Shown: in pieces, positions 31,958-38,822 of the stretch
Position numbering within the stretch: position 1 is the first letter of the stretch
Layout: each line of letters begins with the position of its first letter
Source: QQUD01 sp039029915
Lineage (GTDB): Bacteria; Chloroflexota; Anaerolineae; Promineifilales; Promineifilaceae
Assembly (NCBI GenBank): GCA_039029915.1
Contig: JBCCFD010000015.1
Location: 1 to 38,822 of the forward strand
Direction of reading: 5' to 3'
DNA: 38,822 bases
Notes under the pieces: generated by a model
Database searches by the model: none
Seen by the model: the letters and a program-made list of their open reading frames with translations, nothing else
Told to the model about the DNA's origin: nothing
Made by a program: the position numbers and the translations under genes

Positions 31958-33346
31958 TTACTCCACTCCCAAAGCATTCTTCATCGGTTTAAATTTCAAC
32001 TCCGTTTCATCCCATTCCAGCTCCGGATCAGAATCAGCCACCATGCCCGCACCGGCGTAAAGCCAAGCGCGGCGATCTTGGATGGCAGCGGAGCGAATAG
32101 CCACACCAAAGGCGCCGTCAAGCGTTGGGGTTAAGGTGCCAATAGGGGCCGCATACCAACCGCGCGGCACTGGCTCAGACTGCTTGATAAAGGACATCGC
32201 CATTGGGCGAGGCGACCCGCCTAAGGCAGGTGTTGGATGCAGCTGTTCAATGAGCGGCAAGATGCCGTCATCATTGTTTAACGTTGCCTCAATCGGAGTG
32301 TATAAATGTTGAATATTGCTAAACCGCAAAACGTCTGGTTCGGTTGGAATATGGCGAGATTCCGTAAGCGGAATTAATCGCTCACGCATGGCGTCTACAA
32401 CCAGCTTGTGTTCATGCTGATCTTTCTGGCTGTTGCGCAGCTGGGCGGCAAATTGTTGGGCTTCCGCTTCCGTTTGGCCACGGGCCACTGAGCCAGCAAG
32501 ACCCATGGTGGTGAGCTTACGGCCGTTTACCCGGGCTAGAAGCTCTGGCGTTGCACCAATAAAGGCGTGCCCCGGACGAGGTTCAAACAAAAACGTGTAG
32601 CAATCAGGATACGTCTTCAATAAATAATTGAGCCCGTTTTCAATATCAATACTTTGCTCAAATTTGAGCTCGCAGATTCGCGACAATACAACCTTGTTCA
32701 GCTCGGTTGTTTTCATCAAATGGACCGCTTCATTAATATTCTTAGCCCAAATGTCGAAGGGCATTGGATATTGAATGGTGGGCATGGAAACGGCCGTTTC
32801 ACCTTCAAGCGGCATGTCATCCACAGACAGCATCAATTCATCAAGCGCCATCTGTAACGCTTCAACCATTTCATGTGGCGATTCATCTAGCCCAATCAGC
32901 GCATTGACCGTCAGCCATGTTTCCGTTGCCTTCTGAGTCAGTTGAAAGTGGGGCAACACAAACTGAGCTGGATGATAAATCGACCACGTGTTGTCTGGGG
33001 CAAAATCATCTCGAAATGAAAAGCCACCAAATAAACGGGTCTCTACCCAAGCTGGTGCATCGTTAAAATACGCATCTTTGAACAGTTGCGCAGCTTTTTC
33101 CTGAATGATTAAAAACCGATTTTGCCCCCATGCGTTTAAGTTTGCTGCAATACCAAAGGCGGCATAAACAACCGGCTCATGATTTTGTTCAATCGACGCA
33201 TCTTGCCAGAAAAACCGGGGCTTGCCGTGCGCATGTCGCAGAACGGCCTGTGGCGTTAGTTTGGGGGCCGGTTGGCTGACGCTAACCAGCTGTTGCTCAG
33301 ATTGTGGAGAAACGGCCGTCCAGCTTTCAACGCTCATCTTATTCAT
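31958..33346 (-). CDS. menF: Isochorismate synthase MenF
   Basis: This chorismate-utilising enzyme converts chorismate to isochorismate, the first committed step of menaquinone synthesis. The 462-residue protein has the family motifs GATPELL, TMGLAGSVARG, SQKDQHEH, LHPTPALGGSPR and GWYAAPIG in order. The start ATG (MNKMSVES) overlaps the preceding regulator gene by eight bases; an internal ATG at 33337 is the alternative. The close coupling to a TetR gene suggests joint control. MenB, MenC and MenH genes are not in this window. Confidence 0.94.
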   Translation of the reverse strand: MNKMSVESWTAVSPQSEQQLVSVSQPAPKLTPQAVLRHAHGKPRFFWQDASIEQNHEPVVYAAFGIAANLNAWGQNRFLIIQEKAAQLFKDAYFNDAPAWVETRLFGGFSFRDDFAPDNTWSIYHPAQFVLPHFQLTQKATETWLTVNALIGLDESPHEMVEALQMALDELMLSVDDMPLEGETAVSMPTIQYPMPFDIWAKNINEAVHLMKTTELNKVVLSRICELKFEQSIDIENGLNYLLKTYPDCYTFLFEPRPGHAFIGATPELLARVNGRKLTTMGLAGSVARGQTEAEAQQFAAQLRNSQKDQHEHKLVVDAMRERLIPLTESRHIPTEPDVLRFSNIQHLYTPIEATLNNDDGILPLIEQLHPTPALGGSPRPMAMSFIKQSEPVPRGWYAAPIGTLTPTLDGAFGVAIRSAAIQDRRAWLYAGAGMVADSDPELEWDETELKFKPMKNALGVE

Positions 33347-33929
33347 ATCCCACGCTCCTGAGCAGCATCGGTAATAAGCCTTCTAAGATTCGCTCCTGCG
33401 ATGGCTCACCCGTATAAACCCAGCGAATCACAATGCCGTAAATAGCGCCCATCCACGAATAAGACACCACTTCAGTGTCTATTGGTTCAATCTCACCAGT
33501 TTCAACCGCTTCTTTGATATAGGTTTCAATGAGTCGAGCAAACCGATCGTTGACCTCTAATCGTTTTTCTTCAAATGATTTCCCTAGACCTACCGCTTGA
33601 ACCAATAATATCTTGGCGGGGCGACGATACTTCGCAAATGTTTCTAAGCAGGTTGTCAAGGCGACCTGCACACGAGCGATGCCTTTCTGCTCATTTTCGA
33701 TGGCTGAGATAACCCGCTTTTCTAGTAAGTCAGCAAATTGATCAACGAGCGCCAGGAAAAGCTGTTCTTTATTGGGAAAATGAAAATAAATCGACCCTTT
33801 TGACGTTTTTGATTCATTAACAATCTCATCCATGCGCGTGTCGTGATACCCGTTTACGGCAAAAACATCCAGCGCAGCATCTAGTATTCGTTCTCGTGTT
33901 TTTCTTGAGTCTTTTGTTGGATCATGCAT
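33339..33929 (-). CDS. TetR-family transcriptional regulator at the head of the men operon
   Basis: I chose the ATG at 33929 (196 residues, beginning MHDPTKDSRKTRERIL), which gives the usual TetR N-terminus; an upstream ATG at 33980 would add 17 residues. The helix-turn-helix at about residues 30-52 contains VNESKTSKGSIYFHFPNKEQLF. The C-terminal ligand domain is standard in length. Its stop codon overlaps menF, so regulator and menF are translated together. A palindrome at 34023-34038 in front of the gene may be its operator. Control of menaquinone genes by a TetR protein is not well known, so the ligand is of interest. Confidence 0.9.
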   Translation of the reverse strand: MHDPTKDSRKTRERILDAALDVFAVNGYHDTRMDEIVNESKTSKGSIYFHFPNKEQLFLALVDQFADLLEKRVISAIENEQKGIARVQVALTTCLETFAKYRRPAKILLVQAVGLGKSFEEKRLEVNDRFARLIETYIKEAVETGEIEPIDTEVVSYSWMGAIYGIVIRWVYTGEPSQERILEGLLPMLLRSVGYE

Positions 33930-34022
33930 CGTATAATCTCTTTTACTGGGCAGTTTTAAAAGGTTGATGATCTTGATCATATTAGCGATATTAATAAACC
34001 AGTCTGCTAATATGCTCCACAG

Positions 34023-34038
34023 AACCGACCAGTCAGTC
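34023..34038. promoter_or_regulatory. Candidate TetR operator, GACYGACY half-sites
   Basis: AACCGACC followed by AGTCAGTC forms an imperfect palindrome of 5 of 8 matching positions per half-site (consensus GACYGACY). A similar ACCAGTCTG stretch lies nearby at about 34000-34008. It is 94 bases upstream of the regulator's chosen start, in the regulator-menA divergent region. Confidence 0.4.
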
Positions 34039-34090
34039 TATATGTGAAATATAGCACAATTTGATATACTTGTATAGTGAGAGGGGATTA

Positions 34091-34202
34091 AGTGAAACGA
34101 AATTCCTGTTTTGAGTAAAATGATGGCTATAAACTTCGTTTCCTCGGGGTTCCGAAGCGTTTATCTAACAAAGTTTTCAATTTAGAAACTTCGGAACACT
34201 TA
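34091..34202. repeat. Double hairpin of the GTTCC family, copy 2
   Basis: GAAACGAA faces TTCGTTTC in the first half (34093-34137). GGTTCCGAAGC faces AAACTTCGGAAC in the second half (34147-34198). The second half is the sequence found inverted at 25097-25151. The first half matches 5262 onwards. It lies in the menA 5' region. Confidence 0.75.
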
Positions 34203-34237
34203 ATGAAGGCAAAAGCAGGAACGATGAAGGATAAACA

Positions 34238-35149
34238 ATGACTGAACCAACCCAAACACAAATCTGGATTACGGCTTCAAGACCGCGCACGCTTCCCTTA
34301 GCGGTCTCGAGTATTATTTTGGGTGCTTTTTTAGCGGGTGGCGCAGGAAGTTTCCGCTGGTTGATCACATTGTTGTGTGGATTAACGGCCGTATTCCTTC
34401 AGGTCCTCTCCAACCTCGCCAACGATTATGGCGATTCCGTTCACGGCGCCGACAGCACCGACCGTTCCGGACCGTCCAGAGCGGTGCAGAGTGGGTTGGT
34501 AGCACCTGAAACAATGCGACGAGCCATGCTCTTATTTGCCGGGCTGTCTCTCGTAACCGGGTTAAGCTTAATTTTGTTAGCCCTCAGCGCCCAAGCCATT
34601 TTGTGGCTGATCGTCTTCGTTGTTTTGGGAGCTGGGGCCGTTTGGGCAGCCATCAACTACACGGCCGGAAGCAATCCGTACGGCTACGCCGGGCTTGGTG
34701 ATATTTTTGTGCTCATCTTTTTTGGCTGGGTGGGCGTTATGGGCACCTACTTTTTAAACACGCAACAGCTCAACTGGCTTATTATGCTGCCAGCCACGGC
34801 TTGCGGCCTGCTGGCCGTGGCCGTCCTCAACATCAACAACATTCGGGACATTGAGTCCGATAAAAAAGCGGGCAAAATCTCTATTCCAGTGCGGATTGGG
34901 GGCCAGCGCGCCCGCCAATACCATTGGACACTCCTCAGCGTCGCCATGCTTTGCGCCACGCTGTACGTGCTCATCACAAATACCAGTCCGTTCCAATGGC
35001 TATTTTTGCTCACGCTTCCTTTAATCATTCGCAACGGCCGTTCCGTCGCCACCACCTTCGATCCCCCCGACATCAACCCCCTCCTCAAGCAAATGTCACT
35101 TACGACCTTAGCGTTTGTGATTTTGTTTGGTTTAGGGCAGATTTTGTAA
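34238..35149 (+). CDS. menA: 1,4-dihydroxy-2-naphthoate prenyltransferase MenA
   Basis: This UbiA-family membrane prenyltransferase attaches a polyprenyl chain to dihydroxynaphthoate in the menaquinone pathway. It has 303 residues and about eight to nine hydrophobic helices. The two Asp-rich motifs are the first NDYGDSVHGADSTDRSGPSR (about residues 67-86) and the second NNIRDIESDKKAGK (about 203-216). AAGGA lies six bases before the ATG. It is divergent from the tetR-menFDE operon, as expected for a shared regulatory region, though separated by repeats. Confidence 0.94.
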   Translation: MTEPTQTQIWITASRPRTLPLAVSSIILGAFLAGGAGSFRWLITLLCGLTAVFLQVLSNLANDYGDSVHGADSTDRSGPSRAVQSGLVAPETMRRAMLLFAGLSLVTGLSLILLALSAQAILWLIVFVVLGAGAVWAAINYTAGSNPYGYAGLGDIFVLIFFGWVGVMGTYFLNTQQLNWLIMLPATACGLLAVAVLNINNIRDIESDKKAGKISIPVRIGGQRARQYHWTLLSVAMLCATLYVLITNTSPFQWLFLLTLPLIIRNGRSVATTFDPPDINPLLKQMSLTTLAFVILFGLGQIL

Positions 35150-35155
35150 TTGCGT

Positions 35156-35210
35156 AATTAGGGATTGGGGATTGGGGATTGAGTAACTAGGGATTGGAAA
35201 TTAGGGCAGT
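35156..35210. repeat. Intergenic heptamer repeats after menA
   Basis: Units of GGGATTG and GGGATTA recur in tandem (ATTAGGGATTGGGGATTGGG), then decay into GATTGAGTAACTAGG. These are the same type as at 28420. Confidence 0.8.
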
Positions 35211-35266
35211 TAGCTATTACAGCCTGCAACTCTCAGTCTGCTCCTCGCGACTCAAAACTGCTATCA

Positions 35267-35310
35267 CCCAACACCTGCCACCTGCCACCTGATACCTGCC
35301 ACCTGATACG
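35267..35310. repeat. Short tandem repeat CTGCCACCTGATAC
   Basis: The 14-base unit occurs twice in tandem, preceded by shorter CACCTGC units. It is directly upstream of the putative promoter of the CHAT-NACHT gene. Confidence 0.7.
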
Positions 35311-35315
35311 GCCCC

Positions 35316-35345
35316 TTGCCACTCGTCCCCTTTTTTATGTAAAAT
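35316..35345 (+). promoter_or_regulatory. Promoter-like pair positioned for a leaderless transcript
   Basis: TTGCCA (35316-35321) and TAAAAT (35340-35345) are 18 bases apart. Transcription would be expected to start about seven bases after the -10, near 35352, which is the A of the start codon. No Shine-Dalgarno sequence is visible upstream of the ATG. Confidence 0.45.
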
Positions 35346-35351
35346 GTTTTT

Positions 35352-38300
35352 ATGGCGACACCCCCTCTCACAATCCATCTTCAAATTGGCAGTGCGGATG
35401 AAAACGGCCGTTATCCTATCTCCGTTATCAACAGCCCCAACAATCGAAAAACACGCAAGCCCGTCTGGCAAGAGATGCCGTGGGATGAGGTTCAACATTT
35501 AGTTAGCTACTACCAAAGTTTGCTGGTAGACGGCAAGCAAGTACGGAAATTAGGCAAAACACTAAGTCGCTTTTTATTGCCAACGCGTATCAAAAAACTA
35601 TTCCGAGCCGCTCAAACGATCGCTGATTCAGCTGGCAGACCGCTCCATGTCCGCTTAGAAATCACGCCTACAGCACTGCAGTCACTACCGTGGGAACTTC
35701 TGTACGATACCAAAGCAAAAAACTATTGGACGACGGGCCGGACGGTCACCTTAACACGCTATTCACCAGTCTCTAAAGCACAACGGCCGTTATGGATCAA
35801 CACCCCGCTCAAAATCCTGCTCGTCACCGCCGCACCGGATGATTTACCACCGTTTGAGCAAGACAAAACGGCCGTTCGCATTCAGCGCGCCTTAGCTCCG
35901 CTCAAAGACGACATCGAACTGACCACCATCAACGACGCCACGCCCGAATTTCTGCACCAATCCCTTCTTACCATTCAACCAGATGTCCTACACATTGTGG
36001 GACATGGCAATCAAGAAGGACTTGCCCTAACAAATGCGGAAACTGGATTGAGCCAAACGGTTGATGTTGAGCAGATGCGCGCCCTGCTCGATGGGAGTTC
36101 TGTCAAGGTCGCCATCTTTGCGGCTTGTGATTCAGCCAACTTCTCCCAGCAGGCCACCAGCCTGCCATTTTTGAATATGGTGCAAGCCGCCACTCTGGCC
36201 AACGTGCCCGCCGTCATCGGTATGCAAACCCCGATGCCAATCCGGGCCATGCAAAAGTTTAACCAGACACTTTACATGGCGTTGGTCCACAGCCTACCTC
36301 TCGACCAGGCCGTTGGCGAAGCGCGGATCAACCTGTTCACAACCGCTACCGATAAGTTATTTTGGTCGATTCCGGTGCTGGCCCTGCGCTCAACGGATGG
36401 CGTCATTTGGCATCAGCCGGAACTGGTCCTGCCCAAAGTCACGCCCGCTCTCCAACCATATTTGGAAATGATGGTGCGCCGCAACGGCCGTTTACCGCTC
36501 GGCGCCATCGACCCCATTGGGCACGACAGCAACCAAATCTCGCTGGGGCAAGTTTTTATTCACCTCGATGCTGATGTGTCGGTGCAGGTGGAACGGCCGT
36601 TGGGTCGGCCCGTCATCGTGCGCCAAACGCAGACCATCGGCCACGCCTACACCAATCGACAGCTTATTCTGCTTGGGGATCCGGGGTCGGGTAAATCAAC
36701 CCTGCTTCGTTATTTGGCCTTCTGCTTTGCCAACGCCATTCTGCGGCAGGATGAAAGCTGGCTCAGCTACATCTCATGGACCGAAGATTATCTCGAAACG
36801 CGCGATGACCTGCTTCAAGATTTGCTCACCATGTTGACGCGCGAAAATCTTGATTTTCAACAGCAGGCGGCGCGCTGGCGCGGCCACATCCCCATCCCAA
36901 TCTTTGTTGAGCTACGCAATTTAGCACGTCAATTTGCCACCGACGGCCTTGGAGAGGGCGCACCGTCTCTCACGCTGTGGGCATATGTTAAAAGCCAGCT
37001 TGCCGCTCAGGGTTTAGAAGATGCCTTACCGGAATTAGAGCGTTTAGGGCAAAACGGCCGTTTAATCTTTTTACTTGACGGGGTCGATGAAGTGCCCATC
37101 GCCGAGCGCAAGCTAATTTGGGACATCATCAAAGGGCTCAACCGTGGCGTTATGGGGGGCAATCGCTGGATCACAACCTGTCGCATTCTCTCCTTTTCAG
37201 GCCAAGAGGCTCCCGCTAGCGTGGCTTCGCGCACGCTCCAATCCCTCAACAACGCCCAAATAGCGCACTTTATCGACAGCTGGTATCGGGCATTGGAAGA
37301 GGCCGGTGAGCTCAATCGCCGTCAAGCCAGCGTGATGACCCAAACGCTCCAGCAGGCCACCCAGCGGCCTCAACTGCAAACGCTCGCCGAAAACCCGATG
37401 CTGCTCACCATTATGACGCTGGTGCAGACGTATCACGGCACCCTGCCCGAGGAGCGAGCCAAGCTGTATCAGGCGTGCGTCGAAACCTTGCTCCTGCGCT
37501 GGCAGCGCCATAAAGAGGACAGCAGTGGCCCTCAGATGCCCAACGTATTGGCCCAGCTGGGCATTGGCCAGCAGGATTTAGAACGATTGCTATGGGAAAT
37601 TGCCTGGACGGCTCATATGGACACAGAAGACCGAGAAACGGCCGCTGATATTCCCGAAATGGAACTGCTCCAAATCGCCAAAGAGTATCTCGGTTCGTTT
37701 GCAAAGGCTGAACAATTTTTGGAATACACCGAGGAGCGTGCCCATCTGCTGATTGGTCGAGGCGGGCGACGCAAACGAGTCTACACCTTCCCGCATCGCA
37801 CCTTTGAGGAATATTTAGCCGCTTGCTATCTAGCCTCCCAGCGACGGTATCCGGTGATGGCTGCCAATCTCGCCAAGGAGAAAGACGCCTGGCGAGAGGT
37901 GCTTAATTTGAGTGCAGGCACGCTTGTTTACAACCAAAACAATTACGAAGCCGTCATCGACGCCGTTAAAGAAACGATGCCCGGCAAAACCCCAACCGTC
38001 ACCAGCCGTACAGGTTGGTATCGGGTGTGGCTGGCGGCAGAAATGATGGTGACGGTTGGGCAGCAGGCGGCTGAAAAAGATGAAGTGGGGCGCAAGATTT
38101 TACCCAAACTGCGTGAACAGCTGGTTGCCCTGCTCGCCAGCGGCGTTCTGACGCCCCTCCAGCGGTCTGAAGCAGGGGAAGCGCTGGGGCTTCTCGGCGA
38201 CCCCCGCGCTGGCGTCACCACGCTCGAGCCAATCATGCTCACGATTCCGGCTGGGAAGGTCAACTACACCAATGATGCCAACGAGCCGCAAACCACCCAG

Positions 38301-38822
38301 CTAGACCCGTTTGCCATCGCTCAATACCCCGTCACAAACGCCCAATATCGCTTTTTTGTGGACGCGAATGGGTATCAAACGCCAAGCTACTGGTCTCGGT
38401 CGGGCAAAGCGTGGCTTAAAAAACAGGGGGCCGAAGCAAGACAGGCGATTTTTCAAGACAGCGCACTGATTGGCAACTATCCCGTGGTGGGGGTGAGCTT
38501 GTATGAGGCTGAGGCGTATTGTGCTTGGTTGAGTGGGCGCTTAAAACGGCCGTTTCGCCTGCCTACCGATCTTGAATGGTACCGCGCCGCTGACATCGAC
38601 CCGCTCGACCTCAAAGTGGGTCTCACCCTTTACCAAGTGCCTACCATGGCGGTCGGCGCCTTCCCCCAAACCGTCACCACCTTTGGCCTGCACGACATGA
38701 TTGGCAACGCCATGGAATGGTCCATCTCCCAAACAGATGGCAAAGGCGTGGTTTGGGGTCGGCTGTGGGATCTGCACATTGAGGGCGATTACCTCATCGA
38801 CCTGACCCACAACCTCATCGAA
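35352..38822 (+). CDS. CHAT protease - NACHT NTPase - FGE-sulfatase fusion, 3' end outside window
   Basis: A continuous frame of 1157 codons runs to the edge with no stop. The N-terminal part (about residues 1-350) has a CHAT-type caspase-like protease core, with catalytic His218 in IVGHGNQEG and Cys259 in IFAACDSANFS. A NACHT-type NTPase follows: Walker A GDPGSGKST with Lys448, and Walker B LIFLLDGVDEV with Asp576. The end region FPHRTFEEYLAACYLA is at about residue 810-830. From about residue 958 a formylglycine-generating-enzyme/C-lectin-like domain begins (MLTIPAGKV, PVTNAQYRFFV, GVSLYEAEAYCAWLS, LPTDLEWYRAA, MIGNAMEWS). This resembles bacterial NLR-like conflict proteins, in which a sensor activates a protease. 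Function is inferred. Confidence 0.9.
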   Translation, partial: MATPPLTIHLQIGSADENGRYPISVINSPNNRKTRKPVWQEMPWDEVQHLVSYYQSLLVDGKQVRKLGKTLSRFLLPTRIKKLFRAAQTIADSAGRPLHVRLEITPTALQSLPWELLYDTKAKNYWTTGRTVTLTRYSPVSKAQRPLWINTPLKILLVTAAPDDLPPFEQDKTAVRIQRALAPLKDDIELTTINDATPEFLHQSLLTIQPDVLHIVGHGNQEGLALTNAETGLSQTVDVEQMRALLDGSSVKVAIFAACDSANFSQQATSLPFLNMVQAATLANVPAVIGMQTPMPIRAMQKFNQTLYMALVHSLPLDQAVGEARINLFTTATDKLFWSIPVLALRSTDGVIWHQPELVLPKVTPALQPYLEMMVRRNGRLPLGAIDPIGHDSNQISLGQVFIHLDADVSVQVERPLGRPVIVRQTQTIGHAYTNRQLILLGDPGSGKSTLLRYLAFCFANAILRQDESWLSYISWTEDYLETRDDLLQDLLTMLTRENLDFQQQAARWRGHIPIPIFVELRNLARQFATDGLGEGAPSLTLWAYVKSQLAAQGLEDALPELERLGQNGRLIFLLDGVDEVPIAERKLIWDIIKGLNRGVMGGNRWITTCRILSFSGQEAPASVASRTLQSLNNAQIAHFIDSWYRALEEAGELNRRQASVMTQTLQQATQRPQLQTLAENPMLLTIMTLVQTYHGTLPEERAKLYQACVETLLLRWQRHKEDSSGPQMPNVLAQLGIGQQDLERLLWEIAWTAHMDTEDRETAADIPEMELLQIAKEYLGSFAKAEQFLEYTEERAHLLIGRGGRRKRVYTFPHRTFEEYLAACYLASQRRYPVMAANLAKEKDAWREVLNLSAGTLVYNQNNYEAVIDAVKETMPGKTPTVTSRTGWYRVWLAAEMMVTVGQQAAEKDEVGRKILPKLREQLVALLASGVLTPLQRSEAGEALGLLGDPRAGVTTLEPIMLTIPAGKVNYTNDANEPQTTQLDPFAIAQYPVTNAQYRFFVDANGYQTPSYWSRSGKAWLKKQGAEARQAIFQDSALIGNYPVVGVSLYEAEAYCAWLSGRLKRPFRLPTDLEWYRAADIDPLDLKVGLTLYQVPTMAVGAFPQTVTTFGLHDMIGNAMEWSISQTDGKGVVWGRLWDLHIEGDYLIDLTHNLIE

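Larger units (their letters stand above)
411..38553. repeat. Dispersed octamer palindrome ACGGCCGT, about 57 copies
   Basis: The palindrome occurs about once per 680 bases across the window, mostly as AACGGCCGTT; the first copy is at 411-418 and the last at 38546-38553. Random expectation for an 8-mer in 38.8 kb is below one. It lies mainly within coding sequence in all three frames, which explains recurring Thr-Ala-Val, Asn-Gly-Arg and Arg-Pro-Phe tripeptides. Counting was by eye. Confidence 0.9.

Overview
This window looks like a chromosomal segment of a Chloroflexota bacterium, probably Anaerolineae-like. The inference rests on its mix of proteins: serine/threonine-kinase-like proteins fused to FHA domains, lipoproteins with long Thr/Pro linkers, a CHAT-NACHT-FGE fusion, and a respiratory menaquinone locus. 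It also rests on genome style, with many intergenic hairpins and heptamer repeats. No rRNA, tRNA, CRISPR array, transposase or phage gene was seen. The taxonomic call is an inference. The most pervasive signal is the 8-bp palindrome ACGGCCGT, usually inside AACGGCCGTT. I counted about 57 copies by eye, nearly all inside genes, which resembles the cyanobacterial HIP1 phenomenon.

Layout. Positions 1-952 hold the start of a membrane-anchored Ig-repeat protein (minus strand, cut by the window edge). Positions 1369-5021 hold a multi-helix membrane protein, then an operon of ECF sigma factor, candidate anti-sigma factor and MscS-type channel, which suggests an envelope or osmotic stress circuit. 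Positions 5354-8164 hold an M1 metallopeptidase lipoprotein and a Memo-family protein. Positions 8163-8700 are a gene-free repeat patch (a 40-bp duplication and a 120-bp tandem array). Positions 8806-16092 carry a hexapeptide acyltransferase, a CAP plus glycosidase-like lipoprotein, an unknown two-TM protein, a dGTPase, a LysM protein, CrcB and YigZ.

Positions 16245-22919 form a signalling block. It contains two adjacent FHA-bearing kinase-like proteins that both lack the catalytic HRD aspartate, then a cyclic-nucleotide-binding histidine kinase. Their intergenic regions are packed with related palindromic elements. Positions 22971-27265 hold a second glycosidase-like lipoprotein, a sugar-phosphate transferase, a small membrane protein and a DUF58 protein.

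Positions 27371-35149 are a menaquinone locus. On the minus strand, a TetR regulator, menF, menD, menE and an SDR epimerase form an apparent operon; menA is divergent. Heptamer repeats of the GGGATTG type surround this locus, and repeat-like tracts lie in frame inside menE and menD. The window ends in a large plus-strand gene (35352 to the edge) encoding CHAT protease, NACHT NTPase and FGE-sulfatase domains. This is a bacterial NLR-like architecture and the best candidate here for a conflict or immune system.
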